NCBI RefSeq assembly: GCF_015832195.1
Contig: NC_052017.1
Span: 68,325,801 to 68,389,800 of the forward strand
Source: Motacilla alba alba
Lineage: Eukaryota > Chordata > Aves > Passeriformes > Motacillidae
DNA length: 64,000 nucleotides
Direction of reading: 5' to 3'
The translations under genes were made by a program, and so were the position numbers. Positions 14,101-27,432 of this stretch are shown one piece after another. A model generated the notes under the pieces. The model was given only the letters and a program-made list of their open reading frames with translations, searched no databases and was not told the origin of the DNA. Within the stretch, counting starts at the first letter, position 1. Each line of letters begins with the position of its first letter.

Positions 14101-17100
14101 AACAAATGGGCTGCAAATCAACGCATTTGTCAAGTGCTTTCCTGTTAGAGATGATAGTCAACTGTTCTGTGGTTAGTGTAAGACTTACCATTCTTCTTTG
14201 TGTCTGGCATTTGCCACACAGCTAACTGGTCCTCAATCTTAGTTTTCATCTAAATGTGATGTTACCATAACCTCGAAAATGAGTTTAGGCAACTGTGTCT
14301 GCTGCTCCAGAAGAGACGCTGATGCCATGGGGCTGTGGAGGAGTACGTACCTCCTATTTTCTGGCTCAAGGTGAGGAGGGGCCAGCGTGCTATAGCGCAG
14401 CACTAATTCTAGATGTGACTATTTCTCTTCTCGTTTTCATGAATGCCTGTAAACACATGTGAAAGCACATCAGCAGACTGAGCATCAGCAGTGAGGAAGG
14501 GTGAAGAAAACTGGATGAATGGAGTTCACGATGTTTAGTACCTTGCAAGGGTGTTATGCACAGCCACAGATATTTTTCAAACCAGTGTGGAAAGTGTCTT
14601 ACCAAAACTTGTGTGACACCATTGAAACAAATTCACTGGTGCGTGAAGCTGCCCTCCTGGCCAGATTTTCTAGAGAAAAAAAAGAAAAGATGAGAAGCTC
14701 AGGTCAGATAATACAGACCTAACCAAGGTGCATCTGAGTGAATGCTTTCAATCTCAGCTAAGCTCTTCATTGTGCAATAGCAAAGCCTCTTGCACACATA
14801 GCCAGAGATCTCATTTGTCCTCTAAGTTTGTTTATGTAAAACCTCTTGTGCTCCCCTGGCAGATCTGAGCACCATGATTTGTTAGAACTCAGCCAGTGAC
14901 AGTGGTTTGGCGTGGCAGTCCAAGTACACGTGCATTAGTAAGCTCTGTCTTCACTTATCCCACATGCTTCATCAGTTCCTTGAGAAACATAAAAGCCTCA
15001 GTTGCCCTGCTGTCCTAAGGCTTGGGAGTGCATTGTGCCTTGAGATTTTCCAAATAAGCTGCTCAGGTCTTCTCTAGCTGTGTTTTCCATGTTGTATCCA
15101 GTGATGCAGGAACTGCATTGGAGAGGAAGTCCCGTGCTTGGGGTCTTCTTTTTGTTTATTCCAGTTAGATATCCTTGCCTTTGCAAGTTCTGCAGGCAGT
15201 GACACTCTGTTGCATCAGCGTTGTCCTTCAAGACAGGAGTGTTTACAGTATCAGCAGCTGCACTGTTAGGCAGGAAGGGAAGCTTCCTTTTATGTGGGTA
15301 TTCCTGATTTTTGTGTGGCTGCTGGTGCTGGGCTGAGGTTCTTTTTCTTTTACCCTTGTGGTATAATATTCACCCAGAAAGGGGAAACATCTTGAATACA
15401 GGACGTTGTGTTTCATGGGTGTTGAGCGCAGTGTGCTTTCAGGTTTGACCTTGCCAGCAGGCCTGGCAATGACTGCCCCCTAAGAACCTCTTTCCTCTGC
15501 CTGTGTTGCCTACACTGCTACTGCTTGTGAGCTTGAATTGCCAGGCACTCAAAGGCCACCATGAACTCCGGCTCTTCTGAGCTAAGAGGTGCTACTTGCA
15601 ACTGTGGTAAACTGCAGGCAGCGCCAAAGGCTTTGCAGTCAGAAAGGCAGGGTGTGCAACTTGGAACTGGGATGCAAAGAGGCAGTGCTGCATATTCACT
15701 CAGATGATGACAGCTGCCTGCTTGCTATCCTTCATTGTGCCCCACTTAAAGTGAAAAGGGCATGTGTAAAGGATAACGATATTATAAACCCTGAAGTTTG
15801 TGAACGGAATCTTCTCTAGGTTTTCTCCTCTGCTGCTTTAAAACAGGCAGGCTGTAGGCTGACACCCTGAATATGGGCAGAAGGGGTACTGCTGTCTGAA
15901 AGGAGAAGACTGGAAGGAACTAAAGAAAATAGGGCTTGAATTGAGAATTTTTTCATAGCAGACACAAAAGGGAGTGATTTCACATAGCCAATGTTTAGAC
16001 ATGCCCTAGCACATGGCTTGAAGGAGGAGGTAGAATTAAAGTTAAGCATAAGTTTGGGTAGCAGGTAGTGTCTCTTTGTGAGAGACATTATATCTGGAGA
16101 ACTGCTTGTGTAGTTGTGCCGAGTTCCACCTGATATCTGAGCACACAAGGATATCTGAGGTCAAGTCACATGCTTTTAAGAATCAAACACAAACCGAAAT
16201 ACGGACGACAGTCATCAGAATAAAGTTTATCACACTGTAGTGCCTAAAATACCAGTCTCTTACTTGGATAGAGGGGCAAATAACTTACACCAGTGAGATC
16301 TGTGTTTCACTGGCAGACAATAACTTTTACTTTGTAAGACCTGTATTCAGTTCTAAATTCTAGAAACAGCGTGAGGTGAGCTTTCGGATATATTTCTTTC
16401 TTTCTAAGTAGTGATTTTACTAAATGCAGCACTTTCTTTATCCTCCTTCTGCTTTTGTTTTCAGAGCAAGGCATTTCAGAGAGAGCATCAAATTTATCCA
16501 TGAGTGCCGGCTCACAGGTGAAGGCTGCTTAGTTCACTGGTATGTATACTGCTCGCTAAAAAACTTTTTAAGGGTTTCTCTACCTTGATTTGGATGTTCA
16601 TAATTTTAATAAATTAGTGGTCATCTCTCCTCTGCAGCAAAATCCTCTTGCACTGATTCGACCCCTTTATTCAAAAAGCCCCAGGAGATTTGCAAATGCT
16701 ATTAAAGCCTTTTGCTAGGACTTCCAAGTCTCTGGGGTGGGCAGCTGCTTGGAGATGAAAGGAGCCCAAGAAATTCTTCTTGACCTTCTCTTATCAAATA
16801 TTTTTGTAGGATTGACTAGGAATGTGTTGGCTGAAGACATACTATTTATTTCTCATCATTTTATTCACTGTATTTCTAAATGTGATTTCCACAATCCTAA
16901 TAATTTGATTAGTTTCTCTAACAGCTGTTTTGGGGACTTCAGAGTTGTTAAAAAACCTGTCTGAACAGAAATTGATTTTTTCCCCCTCTTTCTTTTTTTA
17001 AACTGCTGAAGTATTCAAATGTTGCATTTGTTAATAGCAAGACCCTGATTGGAGAGATGGTCCTGGGACTGTAAAGAATAGAAAAGGAAATCCCACCCTG

Positions 17101-20100
17101 GGTTTTTTCTTGCTCTCTGCTATTGGTTGTGGTCTTTGTGCTGTATGTCCAAAGGACATATCTGAGTCTATATCTGGAATCAGAGTCATCTCATGATTTG
17201 AACACTGGACTCATACACAGGCCCTGAGTATAAATCCTCACTTTGCTATTGACTCATGACAGGGCTATGCATGAGCCATTTGGTCAGTCTTGGTGGATGG
17301 AAAACAGTAATAAGTAGTATAAATACTGATAGAGTTTTAAAAAACTTAAATTTGTGAAGTATTCAGAAACATAAAATGGTGAAAGAGTCTGGTAACTCTA
17401 CTTTTACTGTGGTAAATATAACTCTAACACATTCTTTATACTCTCAAAATAGAAATGATTCTGAGTTTGTCCAGTGTTGTCCAACCAGACATAATGAATG
17501 ATTCTTACTCTATCCCAGCTTTTCATCTGGGGAAACTGGAGTCCTGAGAGTTTAAGCTGCACAATGCAGTCGATAGTAGAAAGAGGAACTCAAGCAACCA
17601 GACATATGTACCTCTTATTGGTTCAGTTAAAGTTCATTTTGGCCCCATGAAATTGCAGCCTGTATTCATGGTGGAGAGGAAACAGTCTTATTTCACTGCT
17701 CTGATCTTTATAAACAGAAGAAAGAAAGTGGGTGACTTACTTCTGCCTTTTTAAAACCCAAATCTAACTTAGAATGTGTGCACTGTCCCCTTCTTTTGTG
17801 ACTACTTCATACTTCTTTCTTCCTTTTCAGCCTCATATGAGTTACCACTCAAAACCCACTTTCTTGATCATGGAGATTTTTTTTCTACTGCATTTGAAAA
17901 AGTTGCACCAAAACCATTTAACTCAAATATTATAATATTTCTTCCTCATGGCAAGCAACACGGCAGTTTGTGATGTTTGAGAAGCAATGCTTTTAGTTGT
18001 GACAGGTGAAGTACAGCACTGCTTCAGTGTATTGCACCCCCTTTTCCATGCAGCCTTGCAGGTGTCTCCAGGAGTGTCACACTAGTGGTTGCCTACATCA
18101 TGACCATCACAGACTTTGGCTGGGAAGATGCGCTGTCTGTTGTCCGCGCGGCGAGGTCCTGTGCAAATCCAAACATGGGCTTCCAGAGACAGCTACAGGA
18201 ATTCGAAAAACATGATGTTGATCAGGTAAATGAACTACAAAAAAGAGCTGTGAAACACAACTCCAAGTCAGATCGTGGGCTACTTCTCATTATTTTGTGG
18301 TCTGTGTGGTTTATCTGACTCCCCATTTTTGCTTTGAGGGCATGGCTTCTTAGCCCAGCCAGTTCCACGAAGGAGATACAGATAGATCTGAAGGTATCAG
18401 GGCATGCTGGATGGGAGAACGGATTAGGCACAGCATCTAAACACCTCCTGCCAAACTGTGCTGTCAATCTGGTGGTTGCTTCATGTGAGCTAAGACACAG
18501 TTGGAGATTAACACCTTTAGAGGGATAAAAGGCAAAGGGTGAGTTCTCAGAACATAGGTGAAAGGCCAACCTGTAACTACCAGTTGTATAAAAGTAGTGA
18601 GTTTCCCCCCAACACATTCATTTGGAATAGTAAGCAGGAAAGAAATCATCATCACAAATCTTTCATGTCCAGGAGTTAAACTAAGCCCTCATGATTTGTG
18701 TGTTATGACCCCCCCCTCCCACCTTCTGTGGCTAAGACTTGATAAATTTTCTGATCTTTAGGGCAGCCTCAGATGGGATCCTTTTATCTCTTATTAGCCT
18801 TTTGAAGGTTTTGCAGGACTAGGAGAATCAATGAAAGGGTAGGATTGCTAAAGGGGTTTCATAAAACAAGAATTAGTTTCTTACTCCAAAAAAAACCCAT
18901 CCTACGCAAAAGACCTGCACCCTGTGGGTGATTGGTGACTTCCACTTATGTTACCAACCTACTGTGGCTGTCCCTTCCATTTTCCATTGCTCAGCATGTT
19001 GTTGTTGTTGTTGTGTGGGCTTTTGTGCCTGTTGTGCTTATTAAAAATAACAACAACAGAGGTGAACCAAAGTCGGAAAGCAAAATGCATGAGACAAAGG
19101 ATGTTGTTTTTTTTTTATTCCATCCCTGTCATTGTGCTGCAGAAAGCTCACAGTTTAGAAATGACCATTTGTTTTGCATGATGCAGTTAGCAACTGTAAA
19201 TATTTGCGTTTTTTTTAATATTTAACTGAATGTTTCCTGGATCATTTGGAACTGGTGTAAATGGTAGAATAACTGATTTTTAAGAGACAAAATTCAGAGA
19301 GGGACTTTCCAGACTTGTCTCCTTCCTCCCTTACAGTCATTTCTACTCTAATTGGTTTGGTCTAACAGCAATGACAATTAAGGCTGTATGCAAATAGCCT
19401 GATAAAGACAGTAACGAATCTCTTTTTTCATCCATCGTGGACTGTGCATTCTGTCTTTATTCACTGAGGGGGAGGCAGTAGGTTGCAAAAAGAAGTATCC
19501 ACCTGTATTCACTGGCTGGGCTTAGTTTCTTACTGTCTCTTAAGAGCAACCACATCCTCAGCAGGTGTCTGTTTACACACCTGATTTCGATGGAATGATG
19601 CCATCTGCCAAGGGCGTGAACTTTTTTCAGATTTCAGCAGCATTTGGTGTTTTGCTGTTCCGCTAAAGGGTGGTGGTATCCTGTGGCCTCTCTGGAATGT
19701 TGTCCGCTAGATCTTGGTCTTAAAGGATGAGGTTTAGTCACTAAGGTCACGACACAGTTTGCACCTGTTCCAGACATCCATATGGTAGCCTGAGGCTTCA
19801 GATTTGCCTGAGGACCTCTTTAAGGAATGAGAGCAAGTATCTGTGTTGAGGTCTTGTCTCCCAGTATCCTAGTAAATGACCTTTATGGATCAAGCTATTT
19901 CATGAGCCCCAAACAGAACAAAGCTATGAAGGTTAAGGTCTGGAAAATTAATATTATCCCCTTTGGGACACAACAGTTGGAGTTTACTAGAGTTTACTAA
20001 ACAGCTGTGTTTACTAGCTGCTTCTGCAGTTGAGCTCAACAAAATTGTCAGGAATTGGACAGTTCCTCAGCTGAAATTGTCCTCAGCTGGACTCAAATTC

Positions 20101-21306
20101 TCCAGCAAGCAAAGAAGTGTCAGAGCTGAGTGGATAGAAAAAGTGAACTTGTGAAATTTCTACTCTTTCCTATGAGACAGAGTTATCTGTTGGCAGGTCC
20201 AAATCAAGGAAAAGGAGCGGGGGATTTATATAATATGTACTTATGGAGCTTGTTGGAATACAGGTATCTTATGGCTAAAAACATGTGGATTTAAAATGAG
20301 ATCTTACGACAAAATAATTAATTTGTGTTATCAGACACAAAGATACTGCCTTAGCCTCTGAGAGCACCTGAGCTGAAAATTGCTGTAAGCTGAGGAACTG
20401 GCCAGGGAGAAGGTCTCAGCATTATTGCCCTGCTGTTGCTTGATTCTTTCCTCATCATTTATATCTGGTTACTCTCAAAGCGGATACAGAGCTGGACTGA
20501 CCATCAGCTGGGCCTGGTACATATGTTACCATGTACCAAATTCAGTCATTCATATCAGTGACGTATGGGGTCCTGTTCTATAGCTTGTAAAACTCATAGA
20601 CTGTTTCTTCCTAGAAGACACCTATTAGAATATCCACACTACATTTTTTACTACTGGTGTTTGTGAGCTCAAGATAAAAAAACCTGTAAGAGTGGTTCAC
20701 TTTCTGATCTTCAACCTTTTTGCAGCCTGTTGTGACCTGGACAAGTTGGCCGATCATATTGGCTTCCGTGCTAATTCCTCTTATCATTTTGTGTATGCAT
20801 CAGGAACAGGGAGATTTTTAAGTCCAGGATGTCCTTTCCCAGCAGGTGTTCCTTACTCTGTATTACTCCAGTCAGCCAAGCTGTTCCACAGATGTGTCAT
20901 TTCAGGAGATGTAAAAGGTCTCAGTGATTTCAAATATGTGTCCCTGTGCTGTGCATTCTGTGCTGCTGTTGAAGGACATGCAATATTTGCACTGCTTTTC
21001 TTTAAACTATATATGATCCTAAAGGTTGTTGAAATTCTGTAGGACAGGAAGAACAATTACTTCTCCATCCATTTCATGTTACTGTTACATCATTTTGTAT
21101 ATGTGTTCTCAATTTCTCAGTTCAGGCAGTGGCTGAAAGAAGAATATGGGGAAAACTCTTCTCAGGATCTGCAAGAAGCCAAAAATCTTCTGAGCAAATA
21201 CAAAGAGCAGGCAGAGTTGCATCAGACTACTGGAGGAAGGCAGTGGAATAACAACTTCTCATCTGTGCCATCACTCTCATACAGCAACTACACAACAGAG
21301 ACCTAG
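11119..21306 (+). CDS. DUSP22: DUSP22 (JKAP/JSP-1), atypical dual-specificity phosphatase, 3' four coding exons
   Basis: This small cytoplasmic phosphatase removes phosphate from Tyr and Ser/Thr. In mammals it acts on JNK-pathway and T-cell receptor signalling. The coding segments are 11119-11168, 16465-16539, 18054-18225 and 21121-21306. They join in frame with phases 2, 2 and 0 and give 160 residues, matching human residues 47 to the end of the long (205 aa) isoform. Visible motifs are IPAADSPSQNL with general acid Asp57, the phosphate loop HCLAGVSRS with nucleophile Cys88 and Arg94 (human numbering), FGWEDAL, and the C-terminal end SNYTTET. Exons encoding residues 1-46, including the Met-Gly myristoylation start, were not found in the first 11.1 kb and presumably lie upstream. 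All catalytic residues are intact, so nothing suggests a pseudogene. The inferred full length is about 206 aa. IRF4 follows on the same strand. Confidence 0.95.
11169..16464 (+). other. DUSP22 intron
   Basis: This 5.3-kb intron is bounded by gtaagt and ttttcag splice sites. It contains a T-rich tract near 11480-11515 and otherwise nothing I can identify. Confidence 0.85.
16465..16539 (+). CDS. DUSP22: DUSP22 coding exon, residues ~63-88
   Basis: After the acceptor tttgttttcag, the first base completes the Leu codon, and the exon then reads ARHFRESIKFIHECRLTGEG and CLVH. It ends with TG of the catalytic Cys codon before a gtatgt donor. The human protein has Thr where this one has Ala64, and Lys where this one has Arg68. 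Confidence 0.93.
16540..18053 (+). other. DUSP22 intron inside the catalytic Cys codon
   Basis: This 1.5-kb phase-2 intron runs from gtatgt to ccatgcag. I see no repeats or genes in it. Confidence 0.85.
18054..18225 (+). CDS. DUSP22: DUSP22 coding exon, residues ~88-145, catalytic loop
   Basis: The acceptor ccatgcag is followed by a C that completes the catalytic Cys88 codon. The exon then reads LAGVSRSVTLVVAYIMTITD and continues through FGWEDAL and GFQRQLQEFEKHDVDQ to a gtaaat donor in phase 0. This is the phosphate-binding loop, with Arg94 and Ser95 present. Confidence 0.95.
18226..21120 (+). other. DUSP22 last intron
   Basis: This 2.9-kb phase-0 intron runs from gtaaat to tttctcag. It has a short GTT repeat near 19001-19014 and a consensus NF-kB decamer at 19301-19310. 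No coding content is recognisable. Confidence 0.85.
21121..21306 (+). CDS. DUSP22: DUSP22 last coding exon, residues ~146-206
   Basis: The acceptor aatttctcag is followed by FRQWLKEEYGENSSQDLQEA and a C-terminal tail ending YSNYTTET. The TAG stop is at 21304-21306. The tail matches the long human isoform rather than the 184-residue one. Confidence 0.94.
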   Translation, partial: FRQWLKEEYGENSSQDLQEAKNLLSKYKEQAELHQTTGGRQWNNNFSSVPSLSYSNYTTET

Positions 21307-22815
21307 TTGCAAGAGGTCGATTTTTTTTTTTCTTTCTACTTTTGCAAAACATCTTGCCATGTTTTCCATCCCATCTTCAAGACTTTCAGCAGTAAACCAT
21401 GCAAACTGTTGATTTATAGAAAGCTTCTTGATGACATTATGTGTGTGTGTGTATGAGTGTGTTTCACACAGTTTGGTAATTCGGGCAGGATCAAGCTCTG
21501 TTTATGCTCAGAGACAGGATCCAGTTTCTGTGGCTGAGGCAGTCTATCTGCCAGCCACAGTTATGTCCCCTTCTGCCCTCATTGCCTGGCATTTGCTGTG
21601 AGGTTAGCTCAACTCCTCTTGTTGTAGGCTAGCAAAAAGGGCTTGGAGAGATGAAGTCTGGTGATTCAAGCTGTGGCAGTTTGGCATCTCTGCACTCTTA
21701 GTGTGGCCAAGGTGTTACTGCACCTGAGGAAGGGAGCTCAAGTCTGTGTCTCTGCTGCTCCTGTTCACAGTCCATTGGCAGGTAATAGCGTGGAGGTGGG
21801 TGTGAACTTGAGTGCAGGCTGAAAGCTGGAGCAGATGAGACAGGGGCCCAAGTACCTTTCCCCCAGCAGTGGCATCTAGGAGAGAAGTGGGACAGACAGC
21901 TCTGAGTAATAACACCTTCAACCGCCACAGTTGTCTTTGCTTCAGTGCCCGTGAGACTGAGCTGTTGGCAGAGCTGCCACAGACCAAGAGCACCCAGGCT
22001 GTTACCACAGCTCAGCTGGTGTGCAGTGATTTAAGCCGTGGTCCCTTGACTTTGCATCTGGTCTCCCAACATAAGCTTTTCTGGAGAATAGTTTATCATG
22101 TCTCCAGAGCCACTGAACTTCATTCCCCACGGAACACGTGCCTCTTCAGCACACGCCCCTGCGCACACGATAACGCGTCTCCAAAGAGTGGGCTCGGTGT
22201 GAGTGCGAGCACCTGTTTCTTTGCTTGTGCTGTGGTTTGCTCTTTGACTTCAGCTACCTCAAAAATGCTGTTCTTGTCATTGTGGTTGTAAATGCAACCT
22301 TGAAAATTGCCTTGTGTAATCTTAATCTAACACTGAGTGAAGTAAGTGGGTGCGTGTGTGTGCGAGAGTGCGTGTGCATGTATATTTCAAAATGTCTGTA
22401 TTTGAGAAGTTTATTGTTTTATTTTAAAATTGCCCATATTTCTCACTGGTTTAAAGATTGAGTTGTTGGAATTCAACTTTCCTGCCATTTAAACACCACT
22501 ATATATTTTGCTGTGATCAGATTTATGGGAATGCATTTGTACAATATATTTTAAACTAGGCTGAAACTAGGGGCCATACTGCGCTCTTGGTAACGCTGTG
22601 TTTTTCTGGAATGGAGCCATTGCCTGACTGAAGCAGCTTGTAAGAGTGTAACTTCAAACATGTCAGTAGGGATGCTGGGCAGTGTATTGATTTCTGATGG
22701 TGTAATGTGGAGTGGCCCCGATGCCAAGATCATGATTTCTTGTCTTTGACTTGGAGTATGAAAGGCCTACTTTTCTTGAAGATTCTAGAAAATAAAAAAT
22801 ACCATCCAAACAGCC
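21307..22815 (+). other. DUSP22: DUSP22 3'UTR (probable extent)
   Basis: This is the sequence after the TAG stop. It contains a short GT run near 21441-21453 and a second GT-rich stretch near 22348-22378. The end is placed by the AATAAA at 22791-22796, which has a GT-rich element near 22850 downstream. Another AATAAA at 23344-23349 is possible. The extent is inferred. Confidence 0.5.
22791..22796 (+). terminator. Candidate DUSP22 polyadenylation signal AATAAA
   Basis: A canonical hexamer lies about 1.5 kb after the stop codon. A GT-rich stretch (aagtgtggtgtgtat) about 55 bp further on resembles a downstream cleavage element. Usage is not proven. Confidence 0.5.
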
Positions 22816-25800
22816 AAGATAGAAAACTAAAACCAAATCCTTCATTTGTTCAAGTGTGGTGTGTATCATGCTAAAAGCTGAGCTCTGAAAAGCAATCAGC
22901 ATACTAAATAGTATCCAAATTGTGTCTCTTTCAATTTCTTCGGTACTCTGGCCTCCCATTCTGTCACAAGACTCCTCTACCTGTGATTTCCTGCTTGCAG
23001 GTGGCAGTGAATTCTTTGGATTGGAGCAAGGCTTTTGGGCCAAGTAAACTCTGGCTGTTAAATATCTGTTGTTAAGTATCTTAAAAAAATACTGGCTTGT
23101 TATGGCTTGTGAAATACGGGTCGTGCATATCAATAATTGCCTAAAAGGAAAAAAGGGAATGGGGTGGAACTGACCTGTCCGTTTCATCTGAGGTCAAGCC
23201 TGCATCAGGGTTCTCATTGCACTAAGTGCTTGAAGTGTACTGAGCACGATGAGAGCAGGATAATCATATCTTTGTTGCAGTAAGGGATGTTGCTGGATTT
23301 GGGAAAAGTGCTGGAACTGACCTTGTTTTCAAGCTTGCAGCTAAATAAACTGCTGCCTGTTTGGTATATCCAGCAGTTGCTCTGTGATTGCCTGGTAAGA
23401 GAGGTATTTAGCTGTTCTGAAGATGTTGATCTCCAAATAATAGTCTGGTTAACAATTCCAGCCCAGCAGTGTCCACGTTGGCAGTCCCTTCTGTGCTCTG
23501 AGGGTAGATGTAATAATTGGAAAACGTTTTCCTCGGTAACAGGGTCTGACACACGTTCAGGATTCGGGTCCATTTGTTCAACCCTCTACTCATGATAGGA
23601 TACGTAGGGCAGCGTCAGCCCATCCCGAAAGGGCAGCTTTGTCAGAAGTATTTGCCTATGGTCATGCAGGTATCCAGCCAGTCCTTCTTGTAGCTGGCTG
23701 CCAACGTTATGTATCCTATAAAACTCCTGGCACTCTTGTCCTTTCAGTAGTAACGCTGTGGGTGCTGGTAAGTTGGCAGTTCTTTTACTGTTCTGACACG
23801 TACAAGGCAGAATGTGAGATATCTGTTAATTTTCATGTGTCCAAGATTAATCTGCACTGTTTTTTTTTAAATAGTTTGGTTATCTCCAAAGAGTCAGTCC
23901 CTTGAACAGGATTTTTTTTGGAACTGAGTTTGGCTTTAAGGCCATATAGCCAACATCAGTGTGCGTTATGCTGCAGCTCCAAGGCAGATACAGGGTAAGC
24001 TGGGAAGACGGAGCAAATGCTATATTGTCAGTGAGTGGAAGTGCTTCTCTCTTTTTGAAAGGCAGAAGAGGTATTTTCTGCAGTCTTCACCTTCAACATC
24101 TTGTGTAGTGGTCTTTGTGTACTGCATACTGCAGGTAAGAGCAGTATAGGAGCAACAGCAGCCTAAAAAAATTTGAATCTGGTTTGTCCATGTAGAGAAC
24201 AGAATGATGGTTTGCTCCCTAATTACCACAGGTGCAGAAGAAAGAGCTTCAGTTCTCACCTTTAGCCTTTTAGAGAGGGAGAGGAGCTAATGCAGACTGA
24301 GAATGTGACATGATTTGTCTTCCAACCAGCCTTTCAGTGGCAATTTGTAGGACTTTCCAGCTATCTGGAACATGACTAGACCCAATTCACCTCTTAGTAG
24401 TTGGCCTTTGTAGTGTAGATGATGCATTCAGTTATTTTGTTTCTGTACTTCAAAACACTGTCCTCATTTTGATGTTCACTGGAAAATGTATAAAGTTTAT
24501 AACACCTTATTGGATATTCAGATTTGAAATGTATAATCGATTTTTTTGGGGGGCTAAACTTGATATCCATGTGTGATTATAAGCAAATGTCTAGTGTTTT
24601 AGAATGTAGGTAATGGGTAAATGCATCAATAGTATTTATTACTAAGTTTTTTAACCTGGAAAAAGTTGCTTCCTTACATTTTGTGGTTGAATGGGAAGAT
24701 ATGGCAAATCATATCTGTTTTTTAAAAGGGATAATAACTTTGGTTGCTGTAATGGCCACCACCTATAAAGATGTCAGTGAAAAATGATAGCAATTATTTC
24801 ACTAGTTTAAAAATTCTAAATCTGGTAAGCTTCTTGATTCTGTCTTCCTCTTCCTTGGCCATCTTAGCGAAGCCTTGATTGCTTTTTCCAAATGTTTGTA
24901 TTTAATATGTTCTACAATTTTTTTATAAATAAAATTAAATGTTAACACCTGATCTGCTTTTGTATTTCTTGAAATCAATGATAGTGTCCAGAAGGTTTCT
25001 ACTTGCTGTTTGTATCCCTGCAGGTACAGTAAGAGTACAAGACTAACTAATTTTGGTGTTTTGATTACTTTTTCCTCCTGCACACAGACTTCTTGAAACT
25101 ACCCCTCTTTTCACCAGCTACTTCCAGGTGAGTTCAAGAATCTTCAGCACAAGCACCTTTTGATAATCTCCCAGGAGAATCTTGCATGTTTCTGTCTTAC
25201 TGATTGTTGCTGGCCCATCATTGAACAGGGTATGTGGTGAATCCTATGTTTTTTATTATTTCAAAATACCTTCTTTTCCATTGCACACTGATTTGGGGCT
25301 TAACCAGCTGTAAAACTTACCTAGTTTTCAGGCTGCCAGCGTTCAAGGCTCTCAGTAGTGGTCTGTCAGAGGAAGCTGATGTAAGTGGCAGATGATTCTC
25401 AGGGGAAAACATGAAAAAACTTAGGGTGTAAGGGAGGAAATGCCCCGTTCAAATTCCCACAGATAACTCACTGAATTTCTGGTTTGACACTACCTCTGCT
25501 TAGAGAGCATTTCTGACATTTGGGCAATCGGGAAAAAAAATTCCAAACCTAAACCAAAAAGCCCACCAACCTGAGATTATAATCAGTCAGATCATAGCCA
25601 GATCGCATGGCCACTTCAATCATTGCTGAAGGCTGAACTGTTTTTGCAGAGGGACTCCCTTATCATGAAGGCAGAATTAGATGCTCAGGCACAGTGAGTT
25701 CTGAGTCTTCTCTTTTTTCCCTCTCCTTCCTCTCCCAGCACTTGTTATTTTATATACTATTGGGAATGTGTGATTCCTAAGGAATCTTGGGCATTCAACT

Positions 25801-27379
25801 AATCAGTAATACCCTCCACTAGAATAAAGTAGATGTGTCTGTAGATAGCTCTGAAAGTGATAGATGCATCTTGTTCAAATACATTTCATTATACATAATT
25901 CATCTTCAGTGTAAATGGGATGACTCGGATTTTATTAATGTGTGTTTCAGTCCTCTTCATGTCTTTCTGTGAAGAGACTTTGAATTCAGTACAGCCTGCT
26001 AGGTGACACTTGAATTAGTAGTGGCATTACTTTCTTTCTCCCATCTCTTATCCACAGAAGTGTCTTAAATGTATGTGCTACAACACTGATGAGACAGAAA
26101 ACATGCTTAAATAATCCCTTCTGATCTAGGGAAACCTCATAAGCTTTAGAGAAGGCTTCTCCTCTGCCTAAAGGAAAACAGCAGTTTCCAAATGAAAAAT
26201 GCTTTACTGCTTAATCTTCCTTTTGACTACTTAGTACTTTTCAAGGGTAATTTTTAACCAAATCACATGCAAAAAGTGTGCTGGAACCGTAGTGCTGTAG
26301 TGGTGTTCCTGACTGTGTATCTCGTTCCCTCCAGGGTTATGTGGAACTGTTGTGAGTTCTGGAAAGTGGCAGTTTTGATCTAATTCCTGGAGTCCTGTCC
26401 TACCATGCAGTCAGCTGAGGGATGTAGAGGGCAAACCTGCATGTCCTTAGATGTGCTTATAGCCTGATAAGGGGTTTTGGCTTTGCCAGGAAATTATGAG
26501 AGTCCTTCCACCTCCTCAAGGAGATTGCATTGGCAGAGGGAAAATGATGATGGTCTGTAGAAAATACTAGCATGAGGAAATGATGTTGCACTGTGCAATG
26601 TTTCTGTAGGCACCCCTGGAGACACAAGGCACGTGACAGAAACAGCTAATTTCACACTTTGTTCCCAGCAGAGCTTTAAATGTGGGTCTTGGTTTCCATA
26701 TGGCCCAGCTCCTGTGCTTAACTATTTCACTGCTACATTAGCTGTTCTGTGCAATATTATTATTCTGCCCTCAGCCAAGGAACAAATTCTTCTTTATATA
26801 TTTGAATGTGTGCTTAGCTCTAGTGAATTGTGCCAGCTGTGTTTTACCAAAACTGAGTAGCTTGTGAATAGCTACAGGTCACTTCCTGTAGTCACTAGAG
26901 GTGACTTCCTTTAGTTTTCCATTTAGTTTCTAGTGTAAATATTAGGAATGGGCATTAGTGAAGTGTGAGCAAGAGGTGACCTGGATTTCCAGCCAGACCT
27001 GAGCCCAGTTTCCATTTTAGATGAGACAATTATCAATGTGCAGGTTTGTATCCTCCATTATTTATTGAACTATGGGTAGAGAGGTCAGAACCAATATACT
27101 GAAGCTACTTGAAATGTGAAGTGTTCTTAGGTTGTTTGCTTGATTGGTTATTATTCATACAGGCATTGGCCACACAGTGTTAGACCTGGGAGGAAACATT
27201 TACAAATGGACTCTTTGAAAGTCTGAGTTCTGATTCTCTTTTTTCCCCTTCTTTCCCTGGAAGCAAGTGAGTTTTTATTTAATTTGTCAGCGAATACGGC
27301 AGTGAATGCGATTTTTGTTACAATTTATTGCATTTCTTCTCCTCCTTACATCCTTTTACCTTTGTTTTCTGTGTGTGGG

Positions 27380-27432
27380 TTTGTTTGGGTTTTTTGTTTG
27401 GTTTGGTTTTTTGTTTGTTTGTTTGTTTGTTT
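27380..27432. repeat. TTTG-rich simple repeat
   Basis: A run of gtttg/ttttg units ends in four consecutive gttt units before a T tract. It is a simple repeat in the intergenic region. Confidence 0.8.
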
